Of a stretch of 64,000 nucleotides of DNA, positions 17,794-27,285 are shown piece after piece. The notes beneath the pieces are model-generated. The model saw nothing but the letters and a program-made list of their open reading frames with translations. It searched no databases and was not told the DNA's origin. A program made the position numbers and the translations under genes. Every line of letters begins with the position of its first letter. Position 1 is the first letter of the stretch. Origin of the DNA: Phyllobacteriaceae bacterium (lineage in GTDB: Bacteria > Pseudomonadota > Alphaproteobacteria > Rhizobiales > Rhizobiaceae); assembly GCA_016711085.1 (NCBI GenBank), contig JADJTR010000001.1, forward strand, positions 372,001 to 436,000, given 5' to 3'.

Positions 17794-19788
17794 ATGGCAT
17801 CTGACGACAACAACAAGGGTGGCCGCAAAGGCGCCGGCGGCCCGCGCAAGCCAGGCGGCGGCGCGAGTGGCGGCCGCACGGGCGCTGGTCCGCGCGGCGG
17901 CAAATCCTTCCGCGGCCCATCGTCGGGTGGCGCAAAGAAACCGTTCCGTCCGCGCGCCGACCGTCCGGCCGGCGAGGGTGCGGATCGCCCGCGTCGTTTC
18001 GACAGGCCCGCCGATGGCGAAAGGAAGCCGTTCCGTCCGCGCGCCGACCGTCCGGCCGGCGAGGGCGCGGAACGCCCGCGTCGCTTCGACAAGCCCGCCG
18101 ATGGCGAGCGCAAGCCGTTCCGTCCGCGCGCCGACCGCCCGGCCGGCGAGGGCGCGGATCGCCCGCGTCGCTTCGACAAGCCCGCCGATGGCGAGCGCAA
18201 GCCGTTCCGTCCGCGCGCCGACCGACCGGCCGATACCGGCGCGGATCGCCCGCGCCGCTTCGACAAGCCCGCCGATGGCGAGCGCAAGCCGTTCCGTCCG
18301 CGCGCCGATCGTCCGGCCGATGCGGGTGCGGATCGCCCGCGTCGCTTCGACAATCTCGCCGATGGCGAGCGCAAGCCGTTCCGTCCGCGCGCCGACCGTC
18401 CGGCCGGCGAAGGCGCGGATCGCCCGCGTCGTTTTGACAGGCCCGCCGATGGCGAGCGCAAGCCGTTCCGTCCGCGCGCCGATCATCCGGCCGGTGATCG
18501 ACCGCGCAAGCCGCGCGATACCATCATCGTCGAGGAGCGCGCGCTGCGCCCCGGTCGTCGCGAACATGCCGAAGCCGAAGCCGAGGCGGCAGGTGAAGAA
18601 CGCATCGCCAAGCGTTTGGCGCGCGCCGGCGTCGCCTCGCGCCGCGATGCCGAATTGCTGATCGCCGCCGGGCGCGTGCGCGTCAATGGCCGCGTGTTGG
18701 CGACGCCGGCCGTCAACGTCAAACCGGCCGATCGCATCGAAGTCGACGGCAAGCTCATCCCGGAAGCCGGCCGCACCCGCCTGTTCCTGTTCCACAAGCC
18801 GGCCGGCGTCGTCACCACCAACCGCGACCCGGAGGGCCGCAAGACCGTTTTCGACGTGCTGCCGAAGGATTTGCCGCGTCTTGTCACCATCGGCAGGCTC
18901 GACATCAACACCGAAGGCCTGATGCTCCTCACCAATGATGGCGGCCTGTCGCGCGTGCTCGAATTGCCGCAAACCGGCTGGCTGCGGCGCTATCGCGTCC
19001 GCGTCCATGGCCATGTCGAGGAGACGGCGCTGGCGACGCTCAAGGATGGCATCGCCATCGACGGCGTGTTCTACGGCGCCATCGAGGCCGAACTCGAACG
19101 CGAGCAGGGTTCCAACGCCTGGCTGCTGGTTGGCCTGCGCGAAGGCAAGAACCGCGAAGTCAAGAACGTGCTTGGCGCGCTCGGCCTGTCCGTGACCCGC
19201 CTGATTCGCGTCTCCTTCGGGCCATTCCAACTGGCCGATCTCGCCGAGGGCGAGGTGCGCGAGATTCGCGGCCGTTATTTGCGCGACCAGCTCGGCCCGC
19301 GCCTGATCGAGGAATCCGGCGCCAATTTCGACGCTCCGGAGGACAATCCGGAAGCCGCGGCGGAGACCGGCGCGGCGGCGTCGAAAGACAAACCGGTGCG
19401 ACGCCCTCGCCCGGATGCGACGCAAATGCGCGAAATGGCGCGCGACCGCATGACCACGCGGCCCGGCGGCCGCGAAGGCTTCGACGGCATGAAACGGCCG
19501 CGAAGCGACAAGCCGTTCGGCGACCGTCCGCGCAAGCCTTTCGGCGACAAGCCTTTCGCCAAGCGCGACGATGCGCCGGAATCGCCGAAGAAGCGCCTCG
19601 ACGAGCCGCGCCGCACCGCCAATGTCTGGCGCGCGCCGGGCGCAAGACCGAGCGGCAAGGATTTGCCGGTCAAGGCGAAGGAACCGGGCGCCGAAAAGCC
19701 GGCAGGCGCCTCCGCGCCCAAGGACAAGGGCTCGCCGAAGGGCAGGGGTGGACCGAAGGGTCGCGGCGATGCGGGTCGTCGGCGGTGA
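17794..19788 (+). CDS. RsuA/RluB-family pseudouridine synthase with long repetitive N-terminus
   Basis: 664 residues, far longer than the ~290 of E. coli RluB. The catalytic core is central: an S4 RNA-binding domain (about 265-315, RIAKRLARAGVASRRDAELL) and an RsuA-type synthase domain with IGRLDINTEGLMLLTNDG, Asp370 being the presumed nucleophile. It probably modifies 23S rRNA near position 2605. The first ~245 residues hold six 29-residue tandem repeats (KPFRPRADRPAGEGADRPRR...) plus a partial seventh. The last ~140 residues are another basic, low-complexity tail. Both are likely disordered RNA-binding regions. The 3' end overlaps rsmD by 20 bases. Confidence 0.93.
   Translation: MASDDNNKGGRKGAGGPRKPGGGASGGRTGAGPRGGKSFRGPSSGGAKKPFRPRADRPAGEGADRPRRFDRPADGERKPFRPRADRPAGEGAERPRRFDKPADGERKPFRPRADRPAGEGADRPRRFDKPADGERKPFRPRADRPADTGADRPRRFDKPADGERKPFRPRADRPADAGADRPRRFDNLADGERKPFRPRADRPAGEGADRPRRFDRPADGERKPFRPRADHPAGDRPRKPRDTIIVEERALRPGRREHAEAEAEAAGEERIAKRLARAGVASRRDAELLIAAGRVRVNGRVLATPAVNVKPADRIEVDGKLIPEAGRTRLFLFHKPAGVVTTNRDPEGRKTVFDVLPKDLPRLVTIGRLDINTEGLMLLTNDGGLSRVLELPQTGWLRRYRVRVHGHVEETALATLKDGIAIDGVFYGAIEAELEREQGSNAWLLVGLREGKNREVKNVLGALGLSVTRLIRVSFGPFQLADLAEGEVREIRGRYLRDQLGPRLIEESGANFDAPEDNPEAAAETGAAASKDKPVRRPRPDATQMREMARDRMTTRPGGREGFDGMKRPRSDKPFGDRPRKPFGDKPFAKRDDAPESPKKRLDEPRRTANVWRAPGARPSGKDLPVKAKEPGAEKPAGASAPKDKGSPKGRGGPKGRGDAGRRR
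17938..18519 (+). repeat. Six-and-a-fraction tandem 87-bp repeats within the pseudouridine synthase gene
   Basis: Units start at 17938 and every 87 bases after, ending with a 60-base partial unit at 18460. Each codes KPFRPRAD(R/H)PA, a variable pair, then GADRPRRFD(R/K/N)(P/L)ADGER. Differences are mostly single substitutions, so the array looks recently expanded or homogenised. The unit length is a multiple of three, so copy-number change keeps the frame. Confidence 0.95.
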
Positions 19789-20332
19789 ATTTCGCGGCCG
19801 GGCGCTGGCCGCGCCATCCGGCAAGGACATACGCCCGACCAGCGATCGGACGCGCCAGGCGTTGTTCGACATTGTAAGCCACACTTTCCCGGAAACGCTC
19901 GACGGCGCCCGGGTGCTCGACCTTTTCGCCGGCACCGGCGCGCTCGGCATCGAGGCGCTGTCGCGCGGCGCGTCATTCTGCCTGTTCGTTGATAGCGGCG
20001 CTGAATCGCGGGCGCTGTTGCGCCGCAATGTCGAGGCGCTGGCCTTGCAGGGCCGGACGAAAATCTTCCGGCGCGACGCCGCCGACCTTGGCGACGCAGG
20101 CGGTATAGCGCCGTTCGATTTGATCTTCGCCGATCCGCCTTACGGCAAGGGGCTGGGCGGGCAGGCGTTGCGCGCCGCGCTTGACGGAGGCTGGCTGTCG
20201 CCGGGCGCGCTGTGCGTTGTCGAGGAATCCGCCGACGCGCCCTTCGACCCGGGCCCCGGCTTCGCTCTGGTTGACGAACGCGGCTATGGCGAAACCGTGT
20301 TAAGGTTTTTGCGCGAGAGCCATTCGTCCTGA
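19769..20332 (+). CDS. rsmD: 16S rRNA (guanine(966)-N2)-methyltransferase RsmD
   Basis: 187 residues. Uses S-adenosylmethionine to methylate G966 of 16S rRNA. MRVVGGEFRGRALAAPSG is the classic N-terminus; the SAM-binding VLDLFAGTGALGIEALSRGA and the catalytic FADPPYGKG follow. The start ATG at 19769 lies inside the end of the pseudouridine synthase gene (20-base overlap), so the two rRNA-modifying enzymes are very probably co-translated. Confidence 0.96.
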   Translation: MRVVGGEFRGRALAAPSGKDIRPTSDRTRQALFDIVSHTFPETLDGARVLDLFAGTGALGIEALSRGASFCLFVDSGAESRALLRRNVEALALQGRTKIFRRDAADLGDAGGIAPFDLIFADPPYGKGLGGQALRAALDGGWLSPGALCVVEESADAPFDPGPGFALVDERGYGETVLRFLRESHSS

Positions 20333-20407
20333 CGATGATCGGCGCTATGTCACGGAATTGACAAGGATCGCCGCTTCAAACGGCGATCAGCATTTCGAGG
20401 AGCGAGA

Positions 20408-21766
20408 ATGACGCGATTCGTAACCCTGGCCGGCCGCTTTCTGGCCGGCGTCGCTTTTATCGCCCTGTCGGCCGCGCCGGCCCGAGCCGGCGCCGTCGAT
20501 ATCGCCGAATTCACGCTCGACAATGGCTTACGCCTGGTTGTCGTACCGGATCACCGGGCTCCGGTTGTCACCCACATGGCCTGGTACAGGATTGGCAGCG
20601 CCGACGAACCGGCGGGAAAGTCCGGCATCGCCCATTTCTTCGAACATTTGATGTTCAAGGGCACGAAAACCCATCCGGCCGGTGAATTCTCCGCCGCGGT
20701 CGCCGAAATCGGCGGCGAAGAGAATGCTTTCACCTCCTACGATTACACCGCTTACTACCAGCAGGTCGCCCCGTCGGCGCTGGAATCGATGATGGCTTTC
20801 GAATCCGACCGCATGCGCAATCTGGTGCTGACCGACGACGTGATCGGTCCCGAGCGCGATGTCATCCTCGAAGAGCGGCGCATGCGAATCGACAATTCGC
20901 CCGAGGCGGTGCTCGACGAGGAAATCGACGCCACCATGTACCAGAACCACCCCTACGGCGTTCCGGTCATTGGCTGGCTGCACGAGATGGAGCAGTTGAA
21001 CCGCGTCGACGCCGTCGATTTTTATGACCGGTATTATGCGCCGAATAACGCCATTGTCGTCATCGCTGGCGACGTGAAACCGGAAGAAGCGCGCGCCATC
21101 GCCGAACGCACCTATGGCAAGGTGCCGCGCGGTCCGGAATTGCCGCCCCGCATTCGTCCCGAAGAGCCCGAACAGAACACCAAACGAACGGTAACGCTCG
21201 CCGATGCGCGCGTTTCGGTGCCGACCTTCCGAACCCAATGGCTGGCCCCGTCCTACCGCACGGCCGAAAAAGGCGAGGCCGAAGCGCTCGACCTGCTCTC
21301 CGAAATCCTTGGCGGCGGCCTGCGCAGCCGCCTTTATCAGGAATTGGTCGTTAAGCGCGGCATCGCCGCCAACGCCGGCGCCTGGTACATGGGCGACGCC
21401 ATCGACGACACGATCATCGCCGTCACCGCCACGCCGCGCGGCGACGCGACGCTGGAGGAGGTCGAGAAAGCCGTGATGGACGAGGTCGCCCGAATCGCCG
21501 CCGAGGGCGTCACCGCGGACGAACTCGCCGCAGCCAAGAAACGCTACGTCCGCTCGCTGGTTTTCGCCCGCGACGACCAGTCCGATATGGCGCGCATTTA
21601 CGGCACGACGCTTGCCACCGGCGGAACGGTCGCCGATGTCGCCGAATGGCCCGCCCGCATCGAAGCTGTCGGCGCCGACGCGGTGAAGGCGGCGGCGCAA
21701 AAATACCTCGATGCCGGGCGCTCCGTCACCGGCTATCTCCTCCCCAAACAGGACAAGGCCGGCTGA
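20408..21766 (+). CDS. M16 zinc peptidase, catalytic subunit-like
   Basis: 452 residues with a signal peptide ending near ARA at 27. The inverted zinc motif HFFEH (H76, E79, H80) lies in GIAHFFEHLMFKGT, so this is an active pitrilysin-family peptidase, with family-typical GGEENAFTSYDYTAYYQ after it. It should act in the periplasm on peptides or misfolded proteins. The next gene encodes a homologue without the zinc motif, as in mitochondrial processing peptidase and bacterial two-subunit M16B enzymes. The preceding sequence has GAGGAGCGAG 4-13 bases from the ATG. Confidence 0.94.
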   Translation: MTRFVTLAGRFLAGVAFIALSAAPARAGAVDIAEFTLDNGLRLVVVPDHRAPVVTHMAWYRIGSADEPAGKSGIAHFFEHLMFKGTKTHPAGEFSAAVAEIGGEENAFTSYDYTAYYQQVAPSALESMMAFESDRMRNLVLTDDVIGPERDVILEERRMRIDNSPEAVLDEEIDATMYQNHPYGVPVIGWLHEMEQLNRVDAVDFYDRYYAPNNAIVVIAGDVKPEEARAIAERTYGKVPRGPELPPRIRPEEPEQNTKRTVTLADARVSVPTFRTQWLAPSYRTAEKGEAEALDLLSEILGGGLRSRLYQELVVKRGIAANAGAWYMGDAIDDTIIAVTATPRGDATLEEVEKAVMDEVARIAAEGVTADELAAAKKRYVRSLVFARDDQSDMARIYGTTLATGGTVADVAEWPARIEAVGADAVKAAAQKYLDAGRSVTGYLLPKQDKAG

Positions 21767-23124
21767 TGCCCCGTTTTCGTATACCCTCGGGCGAAGCGGC
21801 GCGCCGCTTCGTCACGGCGCTTTTCGCCGCTCTCGCCTTCGTCGTCGCCGCGCCCTTGCTGGCGCGCGCCATGGATATACGCGAAGTCGTTTCCCCCAAG
21901 GGCGTCAAGGCCTGGCTGGTCGAGGATCACGGTTTGCCCATCATCACGCTGCGCTTTGCCTTTCGCGGCGGCTCCACCCAGGACCCGGCCGGCAAGGAAG
22001 GCCTCGCCAAGCTGATGGCCGGCCTTTTCGACGAGGGCGCAGGCGATCTCGATTCCGATGCCTTCCAGATAAAAATGGATTCAATTGGCGCGGAAATGTC
22101 CTTCGATGCCGGCCGCGACGCGCTCTATGGCAATCTGCGCCTGCTCTCGGAAAGCCGCGAGGAGGCGCTGGGTCTGTTGGCGCTGGCGCTCGACAAGACC
22201 CGCTACGACGAAAAGCCGGTCGAACGCATTCGCGCCCAGTTGCTCGCCGGAATCGAGGCTTCGGCCAACGACCCGGAAACGAAAGCCGGCGATGTCTGGC
22301 GCGCCGCGCTCTATGCCGATCACCCCTATGCCCGTCGCGACGACGGCACGGCGGATTCGCTCAAGGCCATCGCCATTGACGATCTGCGCGCCGCCAAGGC
22401 GCGCCTGCTCGGCCGCGACAATCTGGTGGTCGCCGTTGTCGGCGACATAGACGAGGCGACGTTGGCCGTCGAACTGGACCGTGTTTTCGGCGGCCTGCCG
22501 GAAAGGGCCGGCCTTGCGCCGGTGACGGAAATCGAGCCGAAGCTCGACCAGAGGATTCCCGTCGTCGAAGCGAGCCTGCCGCAGACGACCCTGCAATTCG
22601 CCTGGCCAGGCGTCGATCGCGATGCGCCCGAGTTTTTCGCCGCCTATGTGATGAACCACATTTACGGCGGCGGCACGTTTTCCTCCCGGCTCTACATGGA
22701 AGTGCGCGAGAAGCGCGGCCTCGCCTATGGCGTCGGTTCCGGTCTCGTCGATCAGGACTGGTCGAAAATGTTGTTCGTGCAGACGGCGACGCGCGCCGAC
22801 CGCGCCGCCGAAACCATCGCCATCGTGCTCGAGGAAGCGGCGAAAATCGCCCGCGATGGCGTCACCGCCGCCGAACTCAAGGCGGCAAAGGCCAATATCA
22901 TCGGCTCCTACGCCATCAACAACCTGTCGAGTTCGAAGGCGATCGCCCGCACGCTCGCCGATCTGCAGTTGATCGGCTTGCCGCGCGACTACATCGACAA
23001 GCGCGCCGCCTTTATCGATGCGGTCACGGCGGACGAGGTGAAGGCGGTGGCGGCGAAGCTGTTCTCCGCCCGTCCGGCGATCATGGCGCTCGGCCCCGAC
23101 GGCGCTTTCGCGGAGCTGAAATGA
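21766..23124 (+). CDS. M16 peptidase-like protein, non-catalytic partner
   Basis: 452 residues with an N-terminal signal or anchor (TALFAALAFVVAAPLLARA). The M16 fold is clear (LRFAFRGGSTQDPAGKEGLA; GGGTFSSRLYMEVREKRGLA, the glycine-rich C-terminal signature), but the HxxEH site is replaced by KLMAGLFDEGA. It therefore should be the glycine-rich, non-catalytic subunit that pairs with the upstream peptidase. Start and upstream stop overlap as TGATG, which supports 1:1 production. Confidence 0.92.
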   Translation: MPRFRIPSGEAARRFVTALFAALAFVVAAPLLARAMDIREVVSPKGVKAWLVEDHGLPIITLRFAFRGGSTQDPAGKEGLAKLMAGLFDEGAGDLDSDAFQIKMDSIGAEMSFDAGRDALYGNLRLLSESREEALGLLALALDKTRYDEKPVERIRAQLLAGIEASANDPETKAGDVWRAALYADHPYARRDDGTADSLKAIAIDDLRAAKARLLGRDNLVVAVVGDIDEATLAVELDRVFGGLPERAGLAPVTEIEPKLDQRIPVVEASLPQTTLQFAWPGVDRDAPEFFAAYVMNHIYGGGTFSSRLYMEVREKRGLAYGVGSGLVDQDWSKMLFVQTATRADRAAETIAIVLEEAAKIARDGVTAAELKAAKANIIGSYAINNLSSSKAIARTLADLQLIGLPRDYIDKRAAFIDAVTADEVKAVAAKLFSARPAIMALGPDGAFAELK

Positions 23125-23996
23125 GCAAACGTCCGACCGCTGCAAAAAAGCCGGCCGCCGGCGGCGCGCCGCGTTTTGCGCTGGCGCTCGGCGGCGGCGG
23201 CGCCCGCGGCCTGGCGCATATCCACGCCATCGAAGCCCTCGACGAACTGGGCGTCGTCCCGGTCGCCATCGCCGGATCGTCGATCGGCGCGATCATCGGC
23301 GCCGCCATGGCGGCGGGAATATCCGGCAAGGACATCCGCGACTATTCGCGCGCCACGTTGTCGCGCGGCTCGGAGGTGATGGCGCGGCTGTGGAAGGCGC
23401 GGCCGAAGGACGTGTCCAACCTGTTCACCGGCCTGCGTTTCTCGCAATTCGACGGCGAACAGGTGTTGCGCGCCTTTATGCCGGATCGCATCCCCGACAC
23501 GTTCGAAGAACTGGAAATTCCGCTGCAGATCACCGCGACCGACTATTTCGGCCACGGCATGGCGGTTCTGTCGTCGGGTCCCCTCTTTTCGGCGCTTGCC
23601 GCCTCCTCGGCCCTGCCGGCGGTGTTCAAGCCGGTCGAGCGCGACGGCATGACGCTGATCGACGGCGGCATCTTCAATCCCGTTCCCTTCGATCTGGTCG
23701 AGAGCCTCGCCGACGTCGTCATCGCCATCGATGTCGTCGGCGCCCCCGAACCGTCGAGCCGGCGCAAGCCGTCGTCGATCGACCTGATGTTCGGCGCCAG
23801 CCAGTTGATGATGCAGTCGGTCATCGCCGAAAAGCTGAAAACGCAACGCCCGGCGATTTTCCTGCGCCCGCCGGTGTCGCGCTTCCGCGTGCTCGATTTC
23901 ATGAAGGTCGAGCAGGTCCTCAACGACACCCGCGCCTTCAAGGACGAGGTCAAGCGCGTCGTCGAGGCGGCGCTGGTCTACGCCGCGAAGGTCTAA
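23121..23996 (+). CDS. Patatin-like phospholipase (RssA/YchK type)
   Basis: 291 residues. It has the three patatin signatures: oxyanion-hole GGGGARGLAHI (33-43), nucleophile elbow AGSSIGAIIG, and DGG in TLIDGGIFNPVPF completing a Ser-Asp dyad. Proteins of this type hydrolyse acyl esters of lipids; physiological substrates are mostly unknown. It overlaps the M16 gene by 4 bases, extending that operon to three genes. The N-terminal ~15 residues are Lys/Ala-rich and no signal peptide is seen, so it is likely cytoplasmic or peripheral at the inner membrane. Confidence 0.93.
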   Translation: MSKRPTAAKKPAAGGAPRFALALGGGGARGLAHIHAIEALDELGVVPVAIAGSSIGAIIGAAMAAGISGKDIRDYSRATLSRGSEVMARLWKARPKDVSNLFTGLRFSQFDGEQVLRAFMPDRIPDTFEELEIPLQITATDYFGHGMAVLSSGPLFSALAASSALPAVFKPVERDGMTLIDGGIFNPVPFDLVESLADVVIAIDVVGAPEPSSRRKPSSIDLMFGASQLMMQSVIAEKLKTQRPAIFLRPPVSRFRVLDFMKVEQVLNDTRAFKDEVKRVVEAALVYAAKV

Positions 23997-25402
23997 CTTG
24001 CCGTTGCGCCTTTTCCCGAAGTGAACGGCGAGTGAGCCGTCGGCGGCGCGGCCGGCTTGCCGTCCGGCGGTCCGCCCGCCACACTGTCGATCTTCCGCAA
24101 CGCCACCACGATCGCGCCGACGCCGAAGACGACCGCGCCGAGTCCCCAGCCGGCGAGAACGCCCTCCGCTCCGGCGATCATGCCGCCGGCCCAGACGAAG
24201 GGAATGGTGCCAAGCGTCGAGCGCCCCCAGTTGAACAGTGTCGACAACGTGGCGAAGCCCAGATTGTTGAACGCCGCGTTGGCGACGAACAATGCTCCGT
24301 TGAAGACGAAACTCCCGGCCGCCCAGACGCAGAAGAACACGATCAGCCGCTCGGCCGCGCCGGAGGCGCCGAACAGGCCGGCGATCTGCGGCGCGAACAG
24401 GGCCAGCGCCGCCCAGACGACCGCGACATAGATCATGATGAATTTCAGGCTCGCCGTCATCGTTTCGCGCAGCCGGCCGGTCAGGCCTGCGCCGGCGTTC
24501 TGGCCGATGATCGGCCCGACCGCGCCCGAAAGCGCGAACAACGCGCCGAACGCCACCGGCACAAGACGGCCGATCACAGCCCAGCCGGCGACCGCCTCGT
24601 CGCCATAGACGGCGATGGCGCGGGTGATCCAGGCGTTGCCGACCGGGGTCGCGATCTGGGTCAGGATCGCCGGCGCGGCGATGGCGAAAAACGGCCGCGA
24701 CCGGGCGAGAAACGCCGACCGGTCCGGCCGCGCCAGCAGGCCGTGCACCCGGACGACGCCGTGGAAGCCGATGGCGAGCAGGACGAGCCGCGAAACGACC
24801 GTCGCCACCGCGGCGCCGGTCAGGCGCAGATCGAGCACAAAGATCAGCAGCGGATCGAGGAGCGCCGCGGCAAAGGCGGCGCCGAGCGTCACATACATGG
24901 CGCGGCGCGCGTCGCCGACGCCGCGCAACACGCCCGAAGCCGCCATGCCGACGGCGAGCACCGGCGAGGAGGCGTGGACGATCTGCATGAAGGACGTGGC
25001 GAGATCGAGAGTCACCCCGGTCGCGCCGAGCAACGCCAGCAGCGGGCGCAGGAAGGGAAACGTGACCATCGCGACGAGGGACGAAGCAATCAGCGTCAGC
25101 GCCATCGCCGCGCCCGCGATGGCCGCGGCCGACTTGCGTTCCCCGCGGCCGAGCGCGCGCGCCACCAGCGCCGAGACGGCGATGGTGAGGCCGATGGATA
25201 TCGACGTGGTGAAGAACATCAGCGTGCCGGCGAAACCGACGGCGGCGGCGAGTTCGGCCACGCCGAGGCGCGAAATGTAGAACAGGTTCAAGGCGTCCAC
25301 GGCGAACACCGCGATGAGACCGACAGAAGCGGTCGCGGTCATGTTGACGACATGGCGCAGCACCGGGCCGCGGGTGAACACGGCGTCGGGACGGCCGCTC
25401 AC
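23993..25402 (-). CDS. MATE family efflux transporter
   Basis: 469 residues with about 12 predicted transmembrane helices in two homologous halves. The N-terminal half shows LFYISRLGVAELAAAVGFAG and ALVARALGRGERKSA; the second half repeats a similar pattern (GPIIGQNAGAGLTGRLRETM). This matches NorM/DinF-type Na+ or H+ coupled multidrug exporters. It overlaps the Kef-type gene upstream by 4 bases, so the two are co-transcribed. It is convergent with the patatin gene (4-base 3' overlap). Substrate unknown. Confidence 0.9.
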   Translation of the reverse strand: MSGRPDAVFTRGPVLRHVVNMTATASVGLIAVFAVDALNLFYISRLGVAELAAAVGFAGTLMFFTTSISIGLTIAVSALVARALGRGERKSAAAIAGAAMALTLIASSLVAMVTFPFLRPLLALLGATGVTLDLATSFMQIVHASSPVLAVGMAASGVLRGVGDARRAMYVTLGAAFAAALLDPLLIFVLDLRLTGAAVATVVSRLVLLAIGFHGVVRVHGLLARPDRSAFLARSRPFFAIAAPAILTQIATPVGNAWITRAIAVYGDEAVAGWAVIGRLVPVAFGALFALSGAVGPIIGQNAGAGLTGRLRETMTASLKFIMIYVAVVWAALALFAPQIAGLFGASGAAERLIVFFCVWAAGSFVFNGALFVANAAFNNLGFATLSTLFNWGRSTLGTIPFVWAGGMIAGAEGVLAGWGLGAVVFGVGAIVVALRKIDSVAGGPPDGKPAAPPTAHSPFTSGKGATAS

Positions 25403-27168
25403 GTTCCGGCATCCGCGGACGTGGCGTCGGCATGGTCGAGACGGCGCGCCTCGCGCTTCGGTTTTATCAGCGGCTCGGGAGTGACCGGTTTGCGATAGAT
25501 GGTCTCGCGGCCGGCGGCGATGCCTTCCAGCGCCTGGCGGCGCAGCCGTTCCTCGTCGCGGCGGCGCACGTCGTCCGCCGTCGCCAGCGCGCGTTCTTCG
25601 TCCATGCCCAGCGCCTCCAATGTCCGGCTGCCGAATTGAAGGGCCGATTCCAGCGTCTCGCGCAGTTCATAGTCGACCTCCTTCGCCCGCAGTTCCAGGG
25701 CGTGGACACGGTCGTAGGAGCGGACGAAGAGTTTGACGTCGGGATATTCCGCCTGGATCAGATCGACGATGCGGTCGGTCGTTTCCTTGCGGTTGGTGCA
25801 GATTGCGATGAGGCGGGCGCGACGGATTCCGGCCGCTTCCAGCACGTCCTTGCGCGCGCCATCGCCGAAATAGATGCGAAAGCCGAAACGCTCCACCGTA
25901 CGCACCCGTTCGGCCGAATTGTCGATGACGGTGACCTCGGTGCCGCCGGCAAGCAGCGTCTGCGCCACGATCTGCCCGAAACGCGAAAAGCCGATCATCA
26001 ATACGTCGGCGCCCGCGCCGGCGAAGTCCTCTTCCATCGTGTCGTCTTGGCCGGCTTCCTTCGGCAGCAGGCGCACCGCGAGGTTGGCGAGCGGCGTCAT
26101 CGCCATCGACACGGTGACGATGGCGATGAACAGCGAAGCCGCCTCCGCCGAAATGATGCTGGCCGCCGCCGCGCCGGAAAACAGCACGAATCCGAATTCG
26201 CCGCCCTGCGACAACAGCAGGCCGATGCGCGCGGCGTCGCTGCGTCCGTGCCCGTAGAACCGCGACAGGGCATAGATGATGGCCGTCTTGGCGATCATCA
26301 GCGTCGGCACGGCGGCGATCAGCCACAGCCATTGGCGCATGATGACGCCGAGATCGAGCGACAGGCCGACGGCCATGAAGAACAGGCCGAGCAGGATGCC
26401 GCGAAACGGCTCGATATCGGCCTCGAGTTCATGGCGGTAGGCCGATTCGGCCAGCATGACGCCGGCAATGAAGGCGCCCATCGCCATCGACAGCCCCGCC
26501 GCCTGCACCAGCGCCGCCGCGCCGAGCACGATCAGCAGCGCCGCCGCCACCATCACCTCGCGCGCCGGTGTTGGCGATCAGGCGGAACACGTGGTTGAGC
26601 AGATACCGGCCCGAAAGCACCAAGGCGGCGATCGCGCCGAACGCCATGACAAGCTGGCGCAGGCCGAAGGGCTCTCCGACACCCGCCGGCGCCAGCAGCG
26701 TGACCAGGGCCAGAAGCGGCACGATGGCCAGATCCTGAAACAGCAGGATGGCGAACGCGGTTCGGCCGTGCGGCAGGTTGCGCGCTCCGTCCTGGTCGAG
26801 GATTTGCATGGCGAAGGCGGTCGACGACAGCGCCATGCCGAATCCGGCGATGATCGCCGCCGATGCGCCGACTCCGAACAGGAAATGGCCGACCGCGGTA
26901 AGCGCCGCGCCGGTGACCGCGCAGGCTCCACAGGCGCGCCGGCGTCAGTTCCAGACCGATAACGAACAGCAGCATGACGACGCCGGAAACCGGCGACATG
27001 CAGCAAATCCTCGCCGCCCGTCACGAGGCGCGCCACCGGGCCGATGACGATTCCGGCGGCGAGATAGCCGAGCACCGTGCCGAGCCCGATGCGTCTGGCG
27101 AGCGGCGCGGCGATCACGCCGCCGGCCAACAACAGGAGAGCCTGGTAGAGCGCGTTGGAGTCGGCCAT
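25399..27168 (-). pseudogene. Kef-type CPA2 cation/proton antiporter with RCK domain, three apparent frameshifts
   Basis: Coding is spread over three frames. The N-terminus (MADSNALYQALLLLAGGVIA) runs to about 26985, then GVVMLLFVIGLELTPARLW continues in another frame to about 26918. A third frame carries GFGMALSSTAFAMQIL and DLAIVPLLALVTLL to about 26562. The last holds VQAAGLSMAMGAFIAGVMLAE, the remaining helices and a TrkA-N/RCK domain (VLMIGFSRFGQIVAQTLLAG). One base too many at each point explains all three; rejoined length is about 588 residues, normal for KefB/KefC/YbaL relatives. It exports K+ (or Na+) in exchange for protons. Three events in one gene could be real decay or poor local assembly. 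Confidence 0.85.
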
Positions 27169-27285
27169 CGATTCTGTGTCCCTTCGTTCGCCGAATATGG
27201 GCGTCGCATTGCGTTCGCGCCATGCCGGTCATAGATGAAAGGCGGCCGCCTTGGCGGTTTCCGTCAATCGCAATGTGGACAGCGC

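Noticed and set aside
17938..18519. Regular 87-bp spacing resembling an array
   Set aside because: Units are contiguous coding repeats without unique spacers, so not CRISPR.
17731..20028. Very long minus-strand open frame continuing upstream of tadA
   Set aside because: It is the antisense of the repetitive pseudouridine synthase gene and rsmD; GC skew at third positions explains it.
22989..25433. 814-residue minus-strand frame over M16, patatin and MATE genes
   Set aside because: Arg/Gly-rich shadow frame; the real genes have motifs in other frames.
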